Shown: positions 33,813 through 46,068, counted from the first letter of the stretch. The stretch: 64,000 bases of DNA from Platerodrilus igneus (GCA_036346225.1 JARFIW010000488.1:3049160-3113159), one strand, 5' to 3'. The notes: a model not told the origin generated them from the sequence alone. Made by a program: numbers and translations.

Positions 33813-36776
33813 TATGACCGGCCGTGAAAGCCTCCGACAATAATTGAATGTTCTTTCAAAAATTGTGATTACAAGTAAAGTTTGAAGTGCATTAACTCGA
33901 TAAATTAAATTTAAAGTTTCTCTGAACCACTAATATACTTTTTGTGTACACGTTTAATACTTCAAATTAAAATCTATGTGCTTCAGCCGTATACACGTTA
34001 AACTACATGAGGCAAACGAAACATTACTTCTCATTGTTTCCGGTATTTTAATTTTTATTCCTTGCACGTGATGTAGAACATCAGTCTTTTAGAATGATAA
34101 TACTTTCGAGTATTCAAATTTTGTGTTCAGAGTGATTTAAAAATTCACGTTGCTGTTCTTTATTGTGTTCATAGTTCATAAGCAAACATTGAAACAAATA
34201 CCTCATAAACTTATTTAATAGGAAATTAAAAACATGTTTATCTACGAAACATACCTTTGGATCAATGTTTGACCCCGCTAAACGTGATAGCTACATTTGG
34301 CAAGAGGAAACAACGTTACAGTTCAATTAGGAAGAAAGCACTTCTGGACGATTATTTTCTTGAACGTTACTTTCGTCGTTACAGAATGTTTACCTGAAAT
34401 GGGTTCTAGGCTAGCGCAGATATCGCATTATGCAAATTGAACAATATACCTCCATGAATAATGTGATATTTTCTACCTGCAAAGCCTTTAAAACCTGATT
34501 AAACGCTTTTAAAATTCACAATTTTCAAACTGTAAAAAAGATTTCACTTGAGATTTTGTCGGGGCACTAACGTACAGTTTAAGAATAAAGTAACTTTTAT
34601 TCAAGCAACGAACAAAACAAAAACGTTTTAAGCAAGGGAATATGTGCTTTGTATTTGTATTCAATTATACTTTTACACAATGGTGGGTTTAACTGTAAAT
34701 TGCATTGAGGCTTTCAATAAAGAGAACAATCACAATTTGGTGGACTTCTATTGCACCAGGAATTTTTCTAAGCGTTTCAAGAAACCTATTAATCAATACT
34801 TCTTTTCTTATGCATGTCAAGTTCTTGATTCAAGTAGATACTTTATGGTGGTATTCTACATATTAAAATTAATACTACAACCCATTATATATAGCTACGA
34901 TATCACCGAACGCGCGATGTATTTAACGCTCAGTTGCTTGCTGTTCGCCACCCCTCTGTGCCACGACAATAATCTGAAATAGTTTTAAAATCAACACAAT
35001 TAGATTTATGTCTCGACTAGCTCAGTTATATCCTGCACACTTCATATACATGAATAAGACAAACGAAATTCACCAAATTTTGTATAATAGACTAAGAAAA
35101 TGCACAATTTATAACTCTACATCCTTGTAATATTACTAACTATAAAAACTTTTGAATCATATGAAAATAAATATTTTTATTAAATTTGTTCACTGCCAAA
35201 ATTTTAGGCAATTAAAGTCAGCAAAATCAATTGTTTTATATTGAAAGCCTCGTTGAAAGTTCAAAAAAACTATTCCCCTTTTAACGTAATTTTTACATAC
35301 CAACCAATATTTTTCTTGTTGACCTTTTACACAAAAATTACCTATATTACATATGAGTTTTATGCTTATGAAATATTTGAAGTACGACATGCAACATTCA
35401 AGAAATGATAAATTTAAATTCTGACCTTGTATCTTTCTGTTGACTCCTACGGAAGCTTCGTGACCCAGATCGATTGCTAGTTCCAGTCTTAGACCTTTAG
35501 CTTGGCTATTAACCCAGTAATCAACAGTTTCCCAATAACTTGTAAACTTTCTTTAGTGAATCCTTTAGTTGCTTATTTAGTAAACCATCATTATTAGATC
35601 CTTATTTATATTATTACTTAGATAATTTATTAGATCATTACTTCATCATTTCTTAGATCCTCACCCAGATCCTTACTCAAATAGTTTCTTAGAACATTAC
35701 TTAGAGCCCTAAATTAAATTTAGACTTACGTTTTTAATACTAACGCAAATTTTCACCAACTCGTACTTCACGCACACTTCTACTATTTCTCACTTGAATT
35801 TTATTTTATGTCACTTTTAAGTTGACTTAATTTCCGATTCACGTAATAATTTCGTCTAGACTGGTACAGCCATGCGTCGTTAATGGAATGAATGACTCAT
35901 CAGTTTCGGTTCCTTATACAGAACAAGTTCGTTCCCTTTTATCTCTTAACTTGTTGGGTTTTATTCAAAAATGCTTACTCTATGCATTAAACTTTGCAGG
36001 TATTTCAACGTTTTCTATTGGGATTTGTTAACAAGTGTTGTTATTTATGCTTGAAACATCACGTAGACAAATTTTGTAACGGTGTTTATTAAATTTTCCA
36101 TTTAATTCTGCACGTATACCAAAACTTATGATTCCATATTTTGTTTACTCATGCCGGGCTTTACAAAATTGTGGCAATTTTTACACATATAATGTCATAT
36201 ACGCTTCTTGCCCCAATATCTATACCTTATGGCGTTATGAAATATGCTCGTTTTTCTAAAGTTTGTTTTATGCGTTTTATTGCCTTTTATTCCTTACGCA
36301 ATGCGTCGAGTTTGAAAGAGAAGTGTTTCGTGTTTAAATAGGCTTAATTTGTATTTATTCGAGGTTTATGAATGCTTTAAATGTTTCTAAAATGAATTGA
36401 GTTGCTCCCAGGGTTGTTTGTTTTACTAAATGTGGTTCAGTTATTACAGAATAAGTTTTCTTTTATTTTACACAAGGTAATTTGTATGTGCTTTGGCGCT
36501 TGAGAATGGTTTAAATGTTTAGAAATGTATTGAATGACTTCCAAAATTATTTATTTTGATTAATGTTTTTAAGTTACTACAGAATGAGCCTCCTTTTATT
36601 AATTGTGGTTAGTTGTTGATTTTATACAAGCTAATTTGAGTTTACTTTTTGCATAATGGGCGAATTATGTACTTTTTATGAGTTAAATGTTTGGTTTTCT
36701 TTTTTTTTAATGACGTTCACATAAAGTATACCTCCCTTGTGACCTTGTATACCCTTAAATAACCCTATTTTCATAG

Positions 36777-36778
<2 letters not shown>
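33813..36778. other. No gene recognised
   Basis: Three kilobases of AT-rich sequence. Around 35580-35710 a degenerate TTAGATCCTTA-like motif recurs. The stretch ending near 36778 (AAATAACCCTATTTTCATAGCAA before TA repeats) resembles the one at 48850-48882, suggesting two old copies of a TA-ended element. A 112-codon open frame at 34644-34982 has no recognisable domain. Confidence 0.5.

Positions 36779-36811
<33 letters not shown>
36779..36811. repeat. (TA)n microsatellite
   Basis: TA array that follows a CATAGCAA terminus. Confidence 0.9.
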
Positions 36812-36813
<2 letters not shown>

Positions 36814-36907
36814 GTTTAAAGTAACGACCTTTAATTTATACTTAAATGAGTTAGGTAACGGGTTTGTAGGTCCATGTTCTTTATAAAGATCAAAACTCTT
36901 TGTATTT

Positions 36908-36945
36908 AACCAAGCTTTCAATTTTAATTAAATTCTTCATCAGGG
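36908..36945 (-). ncRNA. Hammerhead-like motif with both core boxes kept
   Basis: Minus strand: CACCCTGATGAAG, an AATTT/AAATT stem, then TTGAAAGCTTGG. CUGAUGA and GAAA are both intact, as in PLE-type hammerheads. The stem is AT-only, and whether stems I and III form was not tested. Confidence 0.5.
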
Positions 36946-37419
36946 TGCTGCAATATTATAACATTATTAATAATATTATAGATAAAATCACTTACAAAAA
37001 CTGGAATATTGAATAGAAAAGCAGGAACGTAACAAAAATGTAAAGATATATCACAAATAACTAACGTAAATTAACATGTTAAACCTAAAACACATCGTCA
37101 CAGTTTGTTGAAGTATATATGACTGATTAGTGACAGACGTTCCTATAAATTAAAATACAATACTAAGGTGATAAAAATGCATAGTTTAATTCGGTGTTCT
37201 TATTCTACAATTATTTCTATTTATATTACCTAGTTTTAAAATATACGAATATATTGCACTAAAACCGTCAGTATCCAATTTATAATTTAAGGCATTGCTT
37301 GTGAAATGTGTTAATTCAAGGAAAAAGTCTCCCTTTGTAGTTAACTTCAGTATCCAAAAATTTTACCTTTATTAAAGTCAGGTTGGTGACTATATTTTTT
37401 CTTACTGACAGGTTAAGGC

Positions 37420-37627
37420 ACAAGAATCTTTTCCTGTGCTACCTATATTGGACTTCTGTTGGTCTTCTCAATCGTTACGATCCAGAATTGTTCATCATAG
37501 AAGTGAATGCAAAATAGCAAAAGATTCGTGTGGTTTAACCTGTCATGATAATGATGAAGATGGAATAATAAACTCAGACTTTTATTGCAAAACCCAAATG
37601 ATCATTTCAAATAGAGCTAGTAATTGA
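37420..37627 (+). pseudogene. GIY-YIG endonuclease relic of a PLE
   Basis: SQSLRSRIVHHRSECKIAKD aligns with the PLE endonuclease at 46439 (SQWLRNRLTQHRSDCR). The upstream YIG motif is disrupted by an insertion near 37455. The end runs into the PLE tail unit. Confidence 0.65.
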
Positions 37628-37643
37628 AAGATGGAAAATATAA

Positions 37644-37717
37644 GGTCTCAGATAGAGTTCGAAGCTGTATCTTAGGTTTTCGCAACCTATGCGTTTTCCA
37701 ATTACGCCACTGAGACG
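37644..37717 (-). tRNA. tRNA-like sequence (tRNA-Arg-like), degenerate
   Basis: On the minus strand GTCTCA near 37716 pairs with TGAGAC at 37645-37650, a six-pair acceptor stem. A D-arm-like GTGGCGTAATTGGAAAACGC and an anticodon arm TAGGT-TGCGAAA-ACCTA follow. The B box reads GCTTCGAACTC. U33 is missing and the T stem does not pair, so it is a pseudogene. The acceptor resembles tRNA-Arg types, but the anticodon loop does not, so the amino acid is unassigned. Confidence 0.6.
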
Positions 37718-38014
37718 GGTGACAACAATTGGAAAATTATACAAATCTAAATCCTAAACACAACCAGTTATAAAAGATTTTATAGACTTAAGATATACTA
37801 ATGATATTGGTAGATTTTAACGTTTGTATGCAAGAATTTTTTTTGGAGGACATTGTATGTTAAAGAAAGATGTATGTGCAAGTAGCAATTGTTACTTGAA
37901 AGATTGTTTGTTAACGAATATCTGATGTCATTATACGTTTGATATTGGATTCTCGTCGTTTCATTTAAACTAAGCTATTAACGTACTTCGGGCATCTTCA
38001 GCTTATAAGCTGCG
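37718..38014. other. No gene recognised
   Basis: Short AT-rich spacer; its end could be the remains of a gypsy LTR, but no second LTR was found. Confidence 0.4.
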
Positions 38015-38150
38015 GCACTTTTATTACCCCCAACGTCGGGTCATATCAGCAACAGAACACAGCACTTTTATCGGCGCCCAACCTGAGGCTCAATTTTCAA
38101 TTGCTACAATTCAAAGCACTTTTATTGGCGTCCCAATCTGGTGCTTGATT
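38015..38150 (+). repeat. Three primer-binding-site-like repeats of a Ty3/gypsy element
   Basis: Three degenerate units begin at 38015, 38062 and 38116. Each has GCACTTTTAT followed by a TGGCGCCCAA-like core (ACCCCCAACGTCGGGTC, CGGCGCCCAACCTGAGGCTC, TGGCGTCCCAATCTGGTGCT). This core resembles the tRNA-Lys-type primer-binding site of gypsy-like elements. One is expected; three are unusual. Confidence 0.5.
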
Positions 38151-38668
38151 AAGCCGCTTGAAAATTAGAAGTTTTTTGTGTCTTTAGAGAACAAACAGAC
38201 AATTAAATATCTAGCCGAACATTTTGAAATGGAGGTAAGACAAAGCATCGCCTTACAAAAGATCGTAAACCGGAACGTATTCTTTGAATACCTACAAATA
38301 TATGATGAAAGCAGGGTGGTTCAAAAAAGGTACTGGCCCATAAACTTTTTCAGGTAACAGAAAAGCACCGGACCCGAGCGTAATAATGACAGAATTTTCG
38401 ATAAGGGAAATGTTAAGGGTCAACTGGAGCCAGAACTACCCAATCAAAAGAGACACGAAAAGAAAGGATTAATCCAGAACCACCAAAAATGGAAACATGG
38501 AACATGAGAGAACGAGAATAATAGAAATGCACTTAGAAATAGTTCAACTAGGGAAAACAACAGAACATACGCAGAAACAATATACAGACCGGGCCCTTTG
38601 ACTGCGTGGCAGAATTTTCAGTAAGAGACAGATCAAGTACACGCCTAGAAAGTAATCAGGATAAACAT
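38151..38668 (+). pseudogene. Ty3/gypsy gag region, heavily decayed
   Basis: Position between the primer-binding-site repeats and the protease argues for gag. The sequence is purine-rich on the plus strand (many AGAA/GGA runs) as in gypsy gag genes, but no frame stays open and no domain can be named. Confidence 0.35.
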
Positions 38669-39097
38669 TAACGTGAACTTATAACATTTGATTTAGAAGG
38701 TGAAGAAAATTTAAATAAAACCTTGTTACCTATTTTAAATTTAAATGTAGAAGATGAAATTATTAAAGTACTGATAGATATAGGAGCTAAAGCATCGCTG
38801 ATTTCGGAAAATTTTATTAAAAACAATATTCAAAAGTTAAATAATGAGTTGATACCCACAAAGCAACGTAACCTAGTAGCACCGAAAAGGAGAAAGTTCG
38901 CGAGTATAAACATCATGGCAATCTTGAGTTGTAAGTTACGGAATATAAAATTTCAACAAGGATTTATGGTTGTACTTAGATTGAAGATGGAGACAATTTT
39001 TAAGATGAATTTAATTGATAAGTTGAGGCTGGAAATAGACACAAAGGTTAAGATGATTGATGTGGTGAAGATTATATTAAGTGCAATGGTAGGGTAA
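38669..39097 (+). pseudogene. Retropepsin-like aspartic protease of a Ty3/gypsy element
   Basis: The frame reads through 38723 (no ATG needed) with the protease motif VLIDIGAKASLISENFI near 38770, where DIG stands for the usual DTG/DSG. The second half is poorly conserved and reaches a stop at 39097. Traces of the following linker (TQCELEKIEEQVNEVEEK near 39125-39180) continue in another frame, then the homology is lost before any reverse transcriptase. Confidence 0.65.
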
Positions 39098-39240
39098 GTG
39101 CCTAAGCCGACAAAGTCTGTGTTAATTTGACTCAATGTGAGTTGGAAAAAATAGAGGAACAAGTAAATGAAGTAGAAGAAAAAATATAGGAAGTATATAA
39201 AGAAGTAAATGAACTAGAGGTAAAAAGTAATGAGAATCCA

Positions 39241-40253
39241 GGTTAGGCACAGATGACGTAGAAACAGCGTTAATTGAACATTCCAAAGATAGTGAGTTGA
39301 AAAATGAAGATTTCAGTATTTCTACAAGTTAATAAGATGAGCGTCTTTGCACATTTTAATGTTTGATCAGAATAAAACTTCCTAGACCAAATGGTGGTTT
39401 TTAATAAAAACTACATGTTATATAAAAGAATAGATTTACTTTGAGATAATCATTCTTGCATTTCTGGGAAACCGTGACGTAATATAAAAATAAATGAGTG
39501 CTATAAAATAAGTGAAAGTACAAATATTATTACTATTGAAAGTGTTGTACAATTAGTGTGATTCCACCGATCTTGAAAATCATAAGTAAACCTGTGTATT
39601 TTAAATTAGTTGGGTAGTAATCCAATTAATACTCCAATTAATGCTTCAACCATAGCTCCAAATATTAGTTCAAATATATTATCCAATATTAGTCCATTCG
39701 TTTTCAATTTGGTTTGACTTTGCTGCGCGCGAATCCGTTGCAAAGTAGCTTTCTTTGACATACCTGTTGAAGGGTTTGTAGAATTTTCTTCAAGGAGCGA
39801 TTCTTGTGAAGGAAGTTTGTGTTGAAAGTTAAAAACATTAAGAAACCTTTTAGTCTGAAATTATTCAGGACTCCTGACATCAAAGTCAGTTTAGCTTCTA
39901 AGTTTTGTGTGTTTTTTTTTAAAGGACCTTATTAAAATATGCGAATCGGTTTCCTTTGTATCTAATAATTTTATTGTAACAAGTTGTAGTCTTAAGGTTT
40001 AATTAATTGCGAAATTCCTTTTGAAAATTATGTTTTTTAACAAAGGACAATTTAAACGTATCTTTGATAGAAGGTATATCTTAAAAGAAATAAACACAGT
40101 GGTGTGCATACTAGCACTGAAAATTCAAGTAACTTTATTCTAAGTTTAATATACTTGTTCTGCCAACTGAAATAGTGAAGGAAGTGTCTCTTTTATTTAA
40201 ATATAAGATTCTGCGTCTGTTGTATAGGGAAGTTTTAATTATATACATATATA
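39241..40253. other. No gene recognised
   Basis: AT-rich sequence between the gypsy relic and a TA array. Nothing conserved was seen. Confidence 0.5.
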
Positions 40254-40263
40254 TATAATATAT

Positions 40264-40307
<44 letters not shown>
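40254..40307. repeat. (TA)n microsatellite
   Basis: Interrupted TA array. Confidence 0.9.
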
Positions 40308-40313
<6 letters not shown>

Positions 40314-40316
40314 CCT

Positions 40317-40463
40317 GCCCAAGACCTTATATTTTCCTTCTTTCAATTACTAGCTCGATTTGAAATGATCATTTGGGCTTTACATAAAAGTCTAAGTTAT
40401 TAATTTAATCTTATTAATTGTAATACGTTAGTATTTATCAACTTACCTTGTGTAAAAAACTAC
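40317..40463 (-). repeat. PLE-like tail unit
   Basis: Matches the right half of the hairpin at 421-655 and, reversed, the end of the PLE relic at 37585-37640. A (TA)n array follows at once (40464-40487), as it does after the copy at 421-655. Confidence 0.75.
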
Positions 40464-40487
40464 TATATATATATATATATATATATA
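40464..40487. repeat. (TA)n microsatellite
   Basis: Short TA array joining the PLE tail to the 2.2-kb unit. Confidence 0.85.
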
Positions 40488-42652
40488 GTACTCATATTTA
40501 GACCAGGGTAGAAAATTAAATAATCACATCAAATAATTTTAATCACCGTGTAGAAGCTTTGGGAAAAGGTACGCTTTATTAAAACCGTGAAGCATAAAAA
40601 TTCATTGGTTTCATTAAAAATAAGAGATTTAAATCATTTACAAGACGCTTGCTATAAAGAAGGAAGCAGTATTAAAATGCTCTACGTGTAATTTAATTAT
40701 TCCGAGTAAAGAAACAAATGGAAATTACGTGCAAAATTTATATTAATTAACTCAATTTTAAGTAACCGGTATTAAACAAAATGTACAGATAATAATTAAT
40801 ATTTGATTAGGAGTCACGAAAAATTAAAGGGTATTATTTTAATTGAAGTTAATTGAACCATTAGTAACATATAATATTTATAAAAGCTTGTAAAAACCCA
40901 ATAATATTCAAATCGTAGAAGTATTATGTTTTAACACCTGCGTATTTTTAAAAGGCTCATTCTGCGTAAAATTTGCAGATAACAAATGGTTACAGAGAAT
41001 GCTGGAGAGACCGTAGCTTAATAGTTACGGGAAATGCTAATAAGGTCGGTTATTTCACAGTCCACATGGACTGAAATAATCGATAATAAAGAATATCAAT
41101 TTGTACCACTCGGAACAAGGTAGATAGAGACAGATAATATGCGCAAGACAGAGACATATATAGTAAAAGGCGTGAGTGGAGCAACGTCACTGGGTTGCGA
41201 TTGGTTGAAAATAAAAGGCAAACTTGAGAAGGAAAAATAACATTTCTGTATAAAAATTAATTAGTTATTTCCAGACGTTGCGAGCCGTGTCGAAATTTCT
41301 GAGATTTAACTGGGGCGAGTGCAAATTTAATAAGAACCGACGCACAGGCGGGCGAGATGGGAACATAGTATACGAAATTCTAGAAACTGGCCGTTTTGGG
41401 GACAAGACCGACAGACGGGCTAACCTCTATATATACCCGGGTTAATATGAGTTTCGCTCTCTTAGATTTTCGAATTGATTCAATGCGTTAAATAGTGCTT
41501 TTTAGTTTTCCGAGTTTGATTGAATAATTTAAACAGTTTGCTCGTATATTTTAGTGATTTAAAACAGTTTGTTCTTTACGTGCTACAATGCAAGTAATTT
41601 AGTGCACTTAGAAAAGAAGATACAAGGTAATAAAGGCTAGTATCACTGTACCAATTATTCGAATTTGCAACGACAAATGAATACACAAAAGTAGGCAGTT
41701 TTGGCGTATATTTGTGAAAGAAGTATGAATTTCTTTGCTATTTTCGGGGGTGTTAATAATTAAATGGTTCATAAACGTGTCTGGATCCACAAAACAAGGT
41801 TCAGATATACACAGATGAGTTCCGGAAAAGCCCTGAAACAACGTTAGATGAATGGTGGTGGAGAAAATTTTAAAAGCGTTGAGAATCAGAAGCCGTAAAT
41901 ATAACCCAGTTGGAATGGTGTGATTAACAAAGGGACGATGTACATTGAAGCTACGAGTGCAGTAACCTTCAGGTAAATTATACTATTTTGTTCAAAATTT
42001 GATGTTTTGGTGTGTGTTGAATAACTTTATAATTTGTTTATTTAAAATGGACAGTAGTGAACTTGTACAAACCAGCAAATTTTTAATTTTAAGGTGAGAT
42101 TTTCTTGTTTAAGTAGAAAGGGGTATTTAGTATTGATGTTCTTGATTATGATGAAAATTTGGGTATGTCTTTGAGCTCAATTAGACGAACCTGGTTAATT
42201 AACGTAAAGGGGTGGTAGATGCTCCCTTTGTACTCAGACTCAGGTCTGCATATATTGTTATATTAATTAGTAGGCATCCTACAAGGACTTTAATTCTGGA
42301 TGCACATTAAAATGATAACAAAATTTAATCTTGAAATTTTCTGATACTGAAATTTATGCTGAATTTTAATTTTGAAATTTTAATGTATTGTGAATATTGA
42401 TGTAAATAAAGTTAACGTTGATGTTTGTGGTAGGAATGTGTTTGTTTTTTTTTATGAATGAGGATGAAGGTTTAACTAGGTGAGCAGCCGAGGCGGAAAA
42501 GAGTAAAGAGGCGATTAACAGAAGAAAGTCAACGGACCAGTTAAGTTAACAGCTTTTTTTAACGTTTCACAGAATTCTTGACGCCCAATTCGTGAGGCTC
42601 GATTCGAAAAGCGGAGTACCCGGATTTTGGTGGTTTCACAGCAATATATATA
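40488..42652. repeat. 2.2-kb non-coding repeat unit, copy 2 (inverted)
   Basis: Reverse complement of 3018-5200 over its full length, from GTACTCATATTTAGACCAGG at the left to TTTCACAGCAATATATATAT at the right. The internal TATA motif is kept on the minus strand (41427-41435). Differences are spread evenly, as expected for two old copies of one element. It lies between a PLE tail and a PLE pair, both joined through TA arrays. Confidence 0.8.
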
Positions 42653-42734
42653 TATTGGTAACAAGATGGTAATATCCTGGGTATGAAGTCCAAATAATAC
42701 TAGTTTATGCAAAATTCAAAATTTAATTTCTTCT

Positions 42735-42773
42735 GCTTAACGTTTCGGCAAAACTTTTTGCCTTTGTCAAAAG
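42735..42773 (-). ncRNA. Hammerhead-like relic, minus-strand PLE copy
   Basis: Minus strand: TTGACAAAGGC, an AAAA/TTTT hairpin, then GCCGAAACGTTAAG. The GAAA box and stem II are kept, but CUGAUGA reads TTGACAA. The same sequence occurs in the partner copy at 47001. Confidence 0.4.
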
Positions 42774-43062
42774 CATCTACAATTAGAAGAGTTGTAATAT
42801 AAAACTAACATAATATAATAGTTAAGTTCCTTACTGTATAAAACCAATATTTGTCAAATTTGAAAAATAGCAAAATTGTCAAAATTTAAAATTAACATAT
42901 GATTACGTTGATCAAAAATTATTAATAAAATTCATTTAGTAGTAAATAGGATGTAGATCTAGTAACAAATTGAGCCTTAAAAACTAATATGTTGGAAGAT
43001 TAATATGGTTGAAGTTTATGATTTAGATTTAATGTTTATGTGATTATTATAAAAGAAAGCTC

Positions 43063-43400
43063 TTAATGAAGCGCATTAGATTTAAAGTGATTTAAATTGT
43101 ATAGAGTAGAATAAAATCTGTGTGTGTCTTCTATATCTTGTTTATTATTTAAACATTGATCTTCTTTGTTTATATAGTACGATTCTAGAAAGAGTCTGGT
43201 TTTGTAATTGGATTCTTTGTCTAATATTTTAATTTCATCATAGGCCGGAGTATGTTTGGTTGTATAAACATGTTTAGCTAATGCACATTTGTTAGAATTG
43301 ATCCTGCAGTCACTTCTATGTTGTGTCAGACGATTCCTCAACCATTGGGAAGTTTGACCAATGTAGGATGCCTGACAGCTACAGACGATCTTGTAAATTA
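43063..43400 (-). pseudogene. PLE GIY-YIG endonuclease, minus-strand copy
   Basis: SYIGQTSQWLRNRLTQHRSD with the CSC pair before it (VCSCQAS) is the start of the PLE endonuclease. The frame is intact for 92 codons from 43341 to 43063 (LAKHVYTTKHTPAYDEIKIL, then FLESYYINKEDQC). It lies in a different frame from the linker and the reverse transcriptase. Confidence 0.88.
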
Positions 43401-43522
43401 AGTTACTGTTTAATAATTTAGGGTAGGGTTCTTTATTCTAGTAAATAGGTTGTTAATTGTATTGTTGTACTCGAATGCAATGGCAATATTAGGTTGTTTA
43501 AGAACTCTTACTATTAACGGAG

Positions 43523-43714
43523 CTAAACCTCGAATAAATGGTAGTTTTTGTATATGGTGGTATTTAAATTGTTAATGTTGTTGGGTGGTAAGTTATTGTT
43601 GTTGTTATTATTGTTATTGGAATTGTTGAAATTGACATTGTCTTGGTTATTGTTATTAATATTTTGAGATAAATTATTGTTAATATTATTATGGAAGCTA
43701 TTGTTTATATTCAA
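43523..43714 (-). pseudogene. Asn-rich linker between PLE reverse transcriptase and endonuclease
   Basis: About 60 residues, mostly Asn encoded by AAT and AAC repeats. It links the two PLE domains but lies in a third frame, as does its counterpart at 46065. The AAT/AAC repeats probably slip and cause the shifts. Confidence 0.65.
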
Positions 43715-43759
43715 AGTGTTGGTGTAGATGAGTTTACGTAAAATTGTTTGGGGTAACCA

Positions 43760-45105
43760 TTGTTTAATAAGGTATTGAAAAGAATTCTTTTATTTTATTT
43801 AAAATTGGGGATCAGAAATCTTTTCGATACGATATTTCATGGCATTGACGGTGTTGAATTTATGTTTTAATGAATGGTTGGAAAGAAAATTCAAATATCT
43901 ACCTGACTTGGTAGGTTTAGTATAATAGTCAAATATTAAAACGTTGTTTGTTCCTCTGATAACTAAGATATCAAGAAAAGGTAATTTTCCATCTATTTCT
44001 GTCTCACTAGTGAATTTTAATTGTTTATCAAAGCTATTGAACGTGGTTATTGTTTCATTGATATGATGGGGTGGGCAGAACAGATGATGTCATCAACGTA
44101 CTTGACGAGGAAAGTCATTTCGTAAGGTAACCGTGGAAGCACAAAATCTAGGAGAGAATTCATAACGATTTGGGCAATAATGGGTGATATTGAGAGCCCA
44201 TAGGTGTGCCGAAAAGTTGGAGATAAAACAATCTTGAAAAACAAAATAAGTATTATTAAAAATCAAATTAACAGTAGCAAGAAAATAGTCAACAGGAATA
44301 TTACAGTGAGGTTCAATGACGGACCATTTTTCTTTAATGATATTAAGGATTAGCGTAAGAGGAATGTTTGTAAACAACGATGTAACGTCTAAAGAGACAA
44401 GAATATGACTTTCGGGAAGTCTAAAGTTTTTGAATTTATCGACGAAGGTAAAACTGTCTTTGATATTGTAGTCTTCAGGTGGAAAAGCTAGTTGAAGTAT
44501 TTTAGAAATGAAAGTTGCTAATAAGTACGTTGGAGTGTTCAAAGTTGAAATGATAGGTCTGAGTGTAAGGAGAGGTTTGTGAATTTTGGCAACCCATAAT
44601 ATTTACCTGGGGTTGAATTATAATTGGATAACTGTTTCTTTTCAGTATCATTTAAAATGCCTTTTTTATGAAGTAATTTTATATGATCATTGACACGTTT
44701 TTGAACGGTGAAAGTAGGATCTTTTTAAAAGTTTATAAGTTGTAGTATCGGTTAATAATTCTAGGATTTATCAACATATTGTTGTTTGTCCATGACGACG
44801 GTTACTGCACCTTTATCTGCTCTTGTTACAATTAATTCGGGGTTATTGGATAAAAACTTTTTAACTTTATAGAATTGTGATCTAAACTGGTTATTTTGTT
44901 GGTTTTTTATTGATTTATTTGCGAAATTCAAGATTATGTTACTAATTTTACCTCTTTTTATGTCTTTTTGCTTTTGTGGTAACTCGGTAGAGTCAAGAAT
45001 AGATTCTATCCGTCCTAATAATTTGCCAATGTGAATATCTTTGGTCGAAGGTGTTATGTTGAATTTAGGTCCTAATGACAGAAAGTTTTTTATTTCGTCA
45101 GGTAG
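43760..45105 (-). pseudogene. PLE reverse transcriptase, minus-strand copy
   Basis: Reads leftward from about 45105. The N-terminal region (GKLLGRIESILDSTELPQKQ, IVTRADKGAVTVVMDKQQY near 44820) is present only in this copy. The core has VSLDVTSLFTNIPLTLI (about 44390) and LVKYVDDIICSA (about 44090). Frameshifts near 44230 and 44075 and several stops in 44660-44760 disable it. It is more damaged than the plus-strand copy. Confidence 0.85.
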
Positions 45106-46068
45106 TTGAACAGCATTTTAAATGATACTGAAAAGAAACAGTTATCCAATTATAATTCAACCCCAGGTAAATATTATGGGTTGCCAAAAATTCACAAACC
45201 TCTCCTTACACTCAGACCTATCATTTCAACTTTGAACACTCCAACGTACTTATTAGCAACTTTCATTTCTAAAATACTTCAACTAGCTTTTCCACCTGGA
45301 GACTACAATATCAAAGACAGTTTTACCTTCGTCGATAAATTCAAAAACTTTAGACTTCCCGAAAGTCATATTCTTGTCTCTTTAGACGTTACATCGTTGT
45401 TTACACACATTCCTCTTACGCTAATCCTTAATATCATTAAAGAAAAATGGTCCGTCATTGAACCTCACTGTAATATTCCTGTTGACTATTTTCTTGCTAC
45501 TGTTAATTTGATTTTTAATAATACTTATTTTGTTTTTCAAGATTGTTTTTATCTCCAACTTTTCGGCACACCTATGGGCTCTCCAATAGCACCCATTATT
45601 GCCCAAATCGTTATGGATTCTCTCCTAGATTTTGTGCTTCCACGGTTACCTTACGAAATGACTTTCCTCGTCAAGTACGTTGATGACATCATCTGTTCTG
45701 CCCCACCCCATCATATCAATAAAACAATAACCACGTTCAATAGCTTTGATAAACAATTAAAATTCACTAGTGAGACAGAAATAGATGGAAAATTACCTTT
45801 TCTTGATAGCTTAGTTATCAGAGGAACAAACAACGTTTTAATATTTGACTATTATACTAAACCTACCAATTCAGGTAGATATTTGAATTTTCTTTCCAAC
45901 CATTCATTAAAACATAAATTCAACACCGTCAATGCCATGAAATATCGTATCGAAAAGATTTCTGATCCCCAATTTTTAAATAAAAATAAAAGAATTCTTT
46001 TCAATACCTTATTAAACAATGGTTACCCCAAACAATTTTACGTAAACTCATCTACACCAACACTTTGA
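45106..46068 (+). pseudogene. PLE reverse transcriptase, plus-strand copy, 5' truncated
   Basis: 320 codons are open. Motifs in order: YYGLPKIHKP, LRPIIS, VSLDVTSLFTHIPLTLI, FGTPMGSPIAPIIAQIVM and LVKYVDDIICSA (catalytic YVDD), then the thumb region FLDSLVIRGTNNVLIFDYYT. The N-terminal finger region is missing because the copy begins at the inversion junction at 45111. The frame ends at 46068, where the Asn-rich linker follows in another frame. Confidence 0.9.

Larger units (their letters stand above)
36831..37640 (+). mobile_element. Second Penelope-like element, relic
   Basis: A hammerhead motif on the minus strand at the left and a GIY-YIG relic on the plus strand at the right repeat the arrangement of the PLE at 30.8-33.8 kb. 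The reverse transcriptase is missing. The right end is the tail unit also found at 421-655 and 40317-40463. Confidence 0.6.

Noticed and set aside
34644..34982. 112-codon open frame as a gene
   Set aside because: No domain, no signal of selection, AT-rich composition as in the surroundings, and an AATAAA within it.
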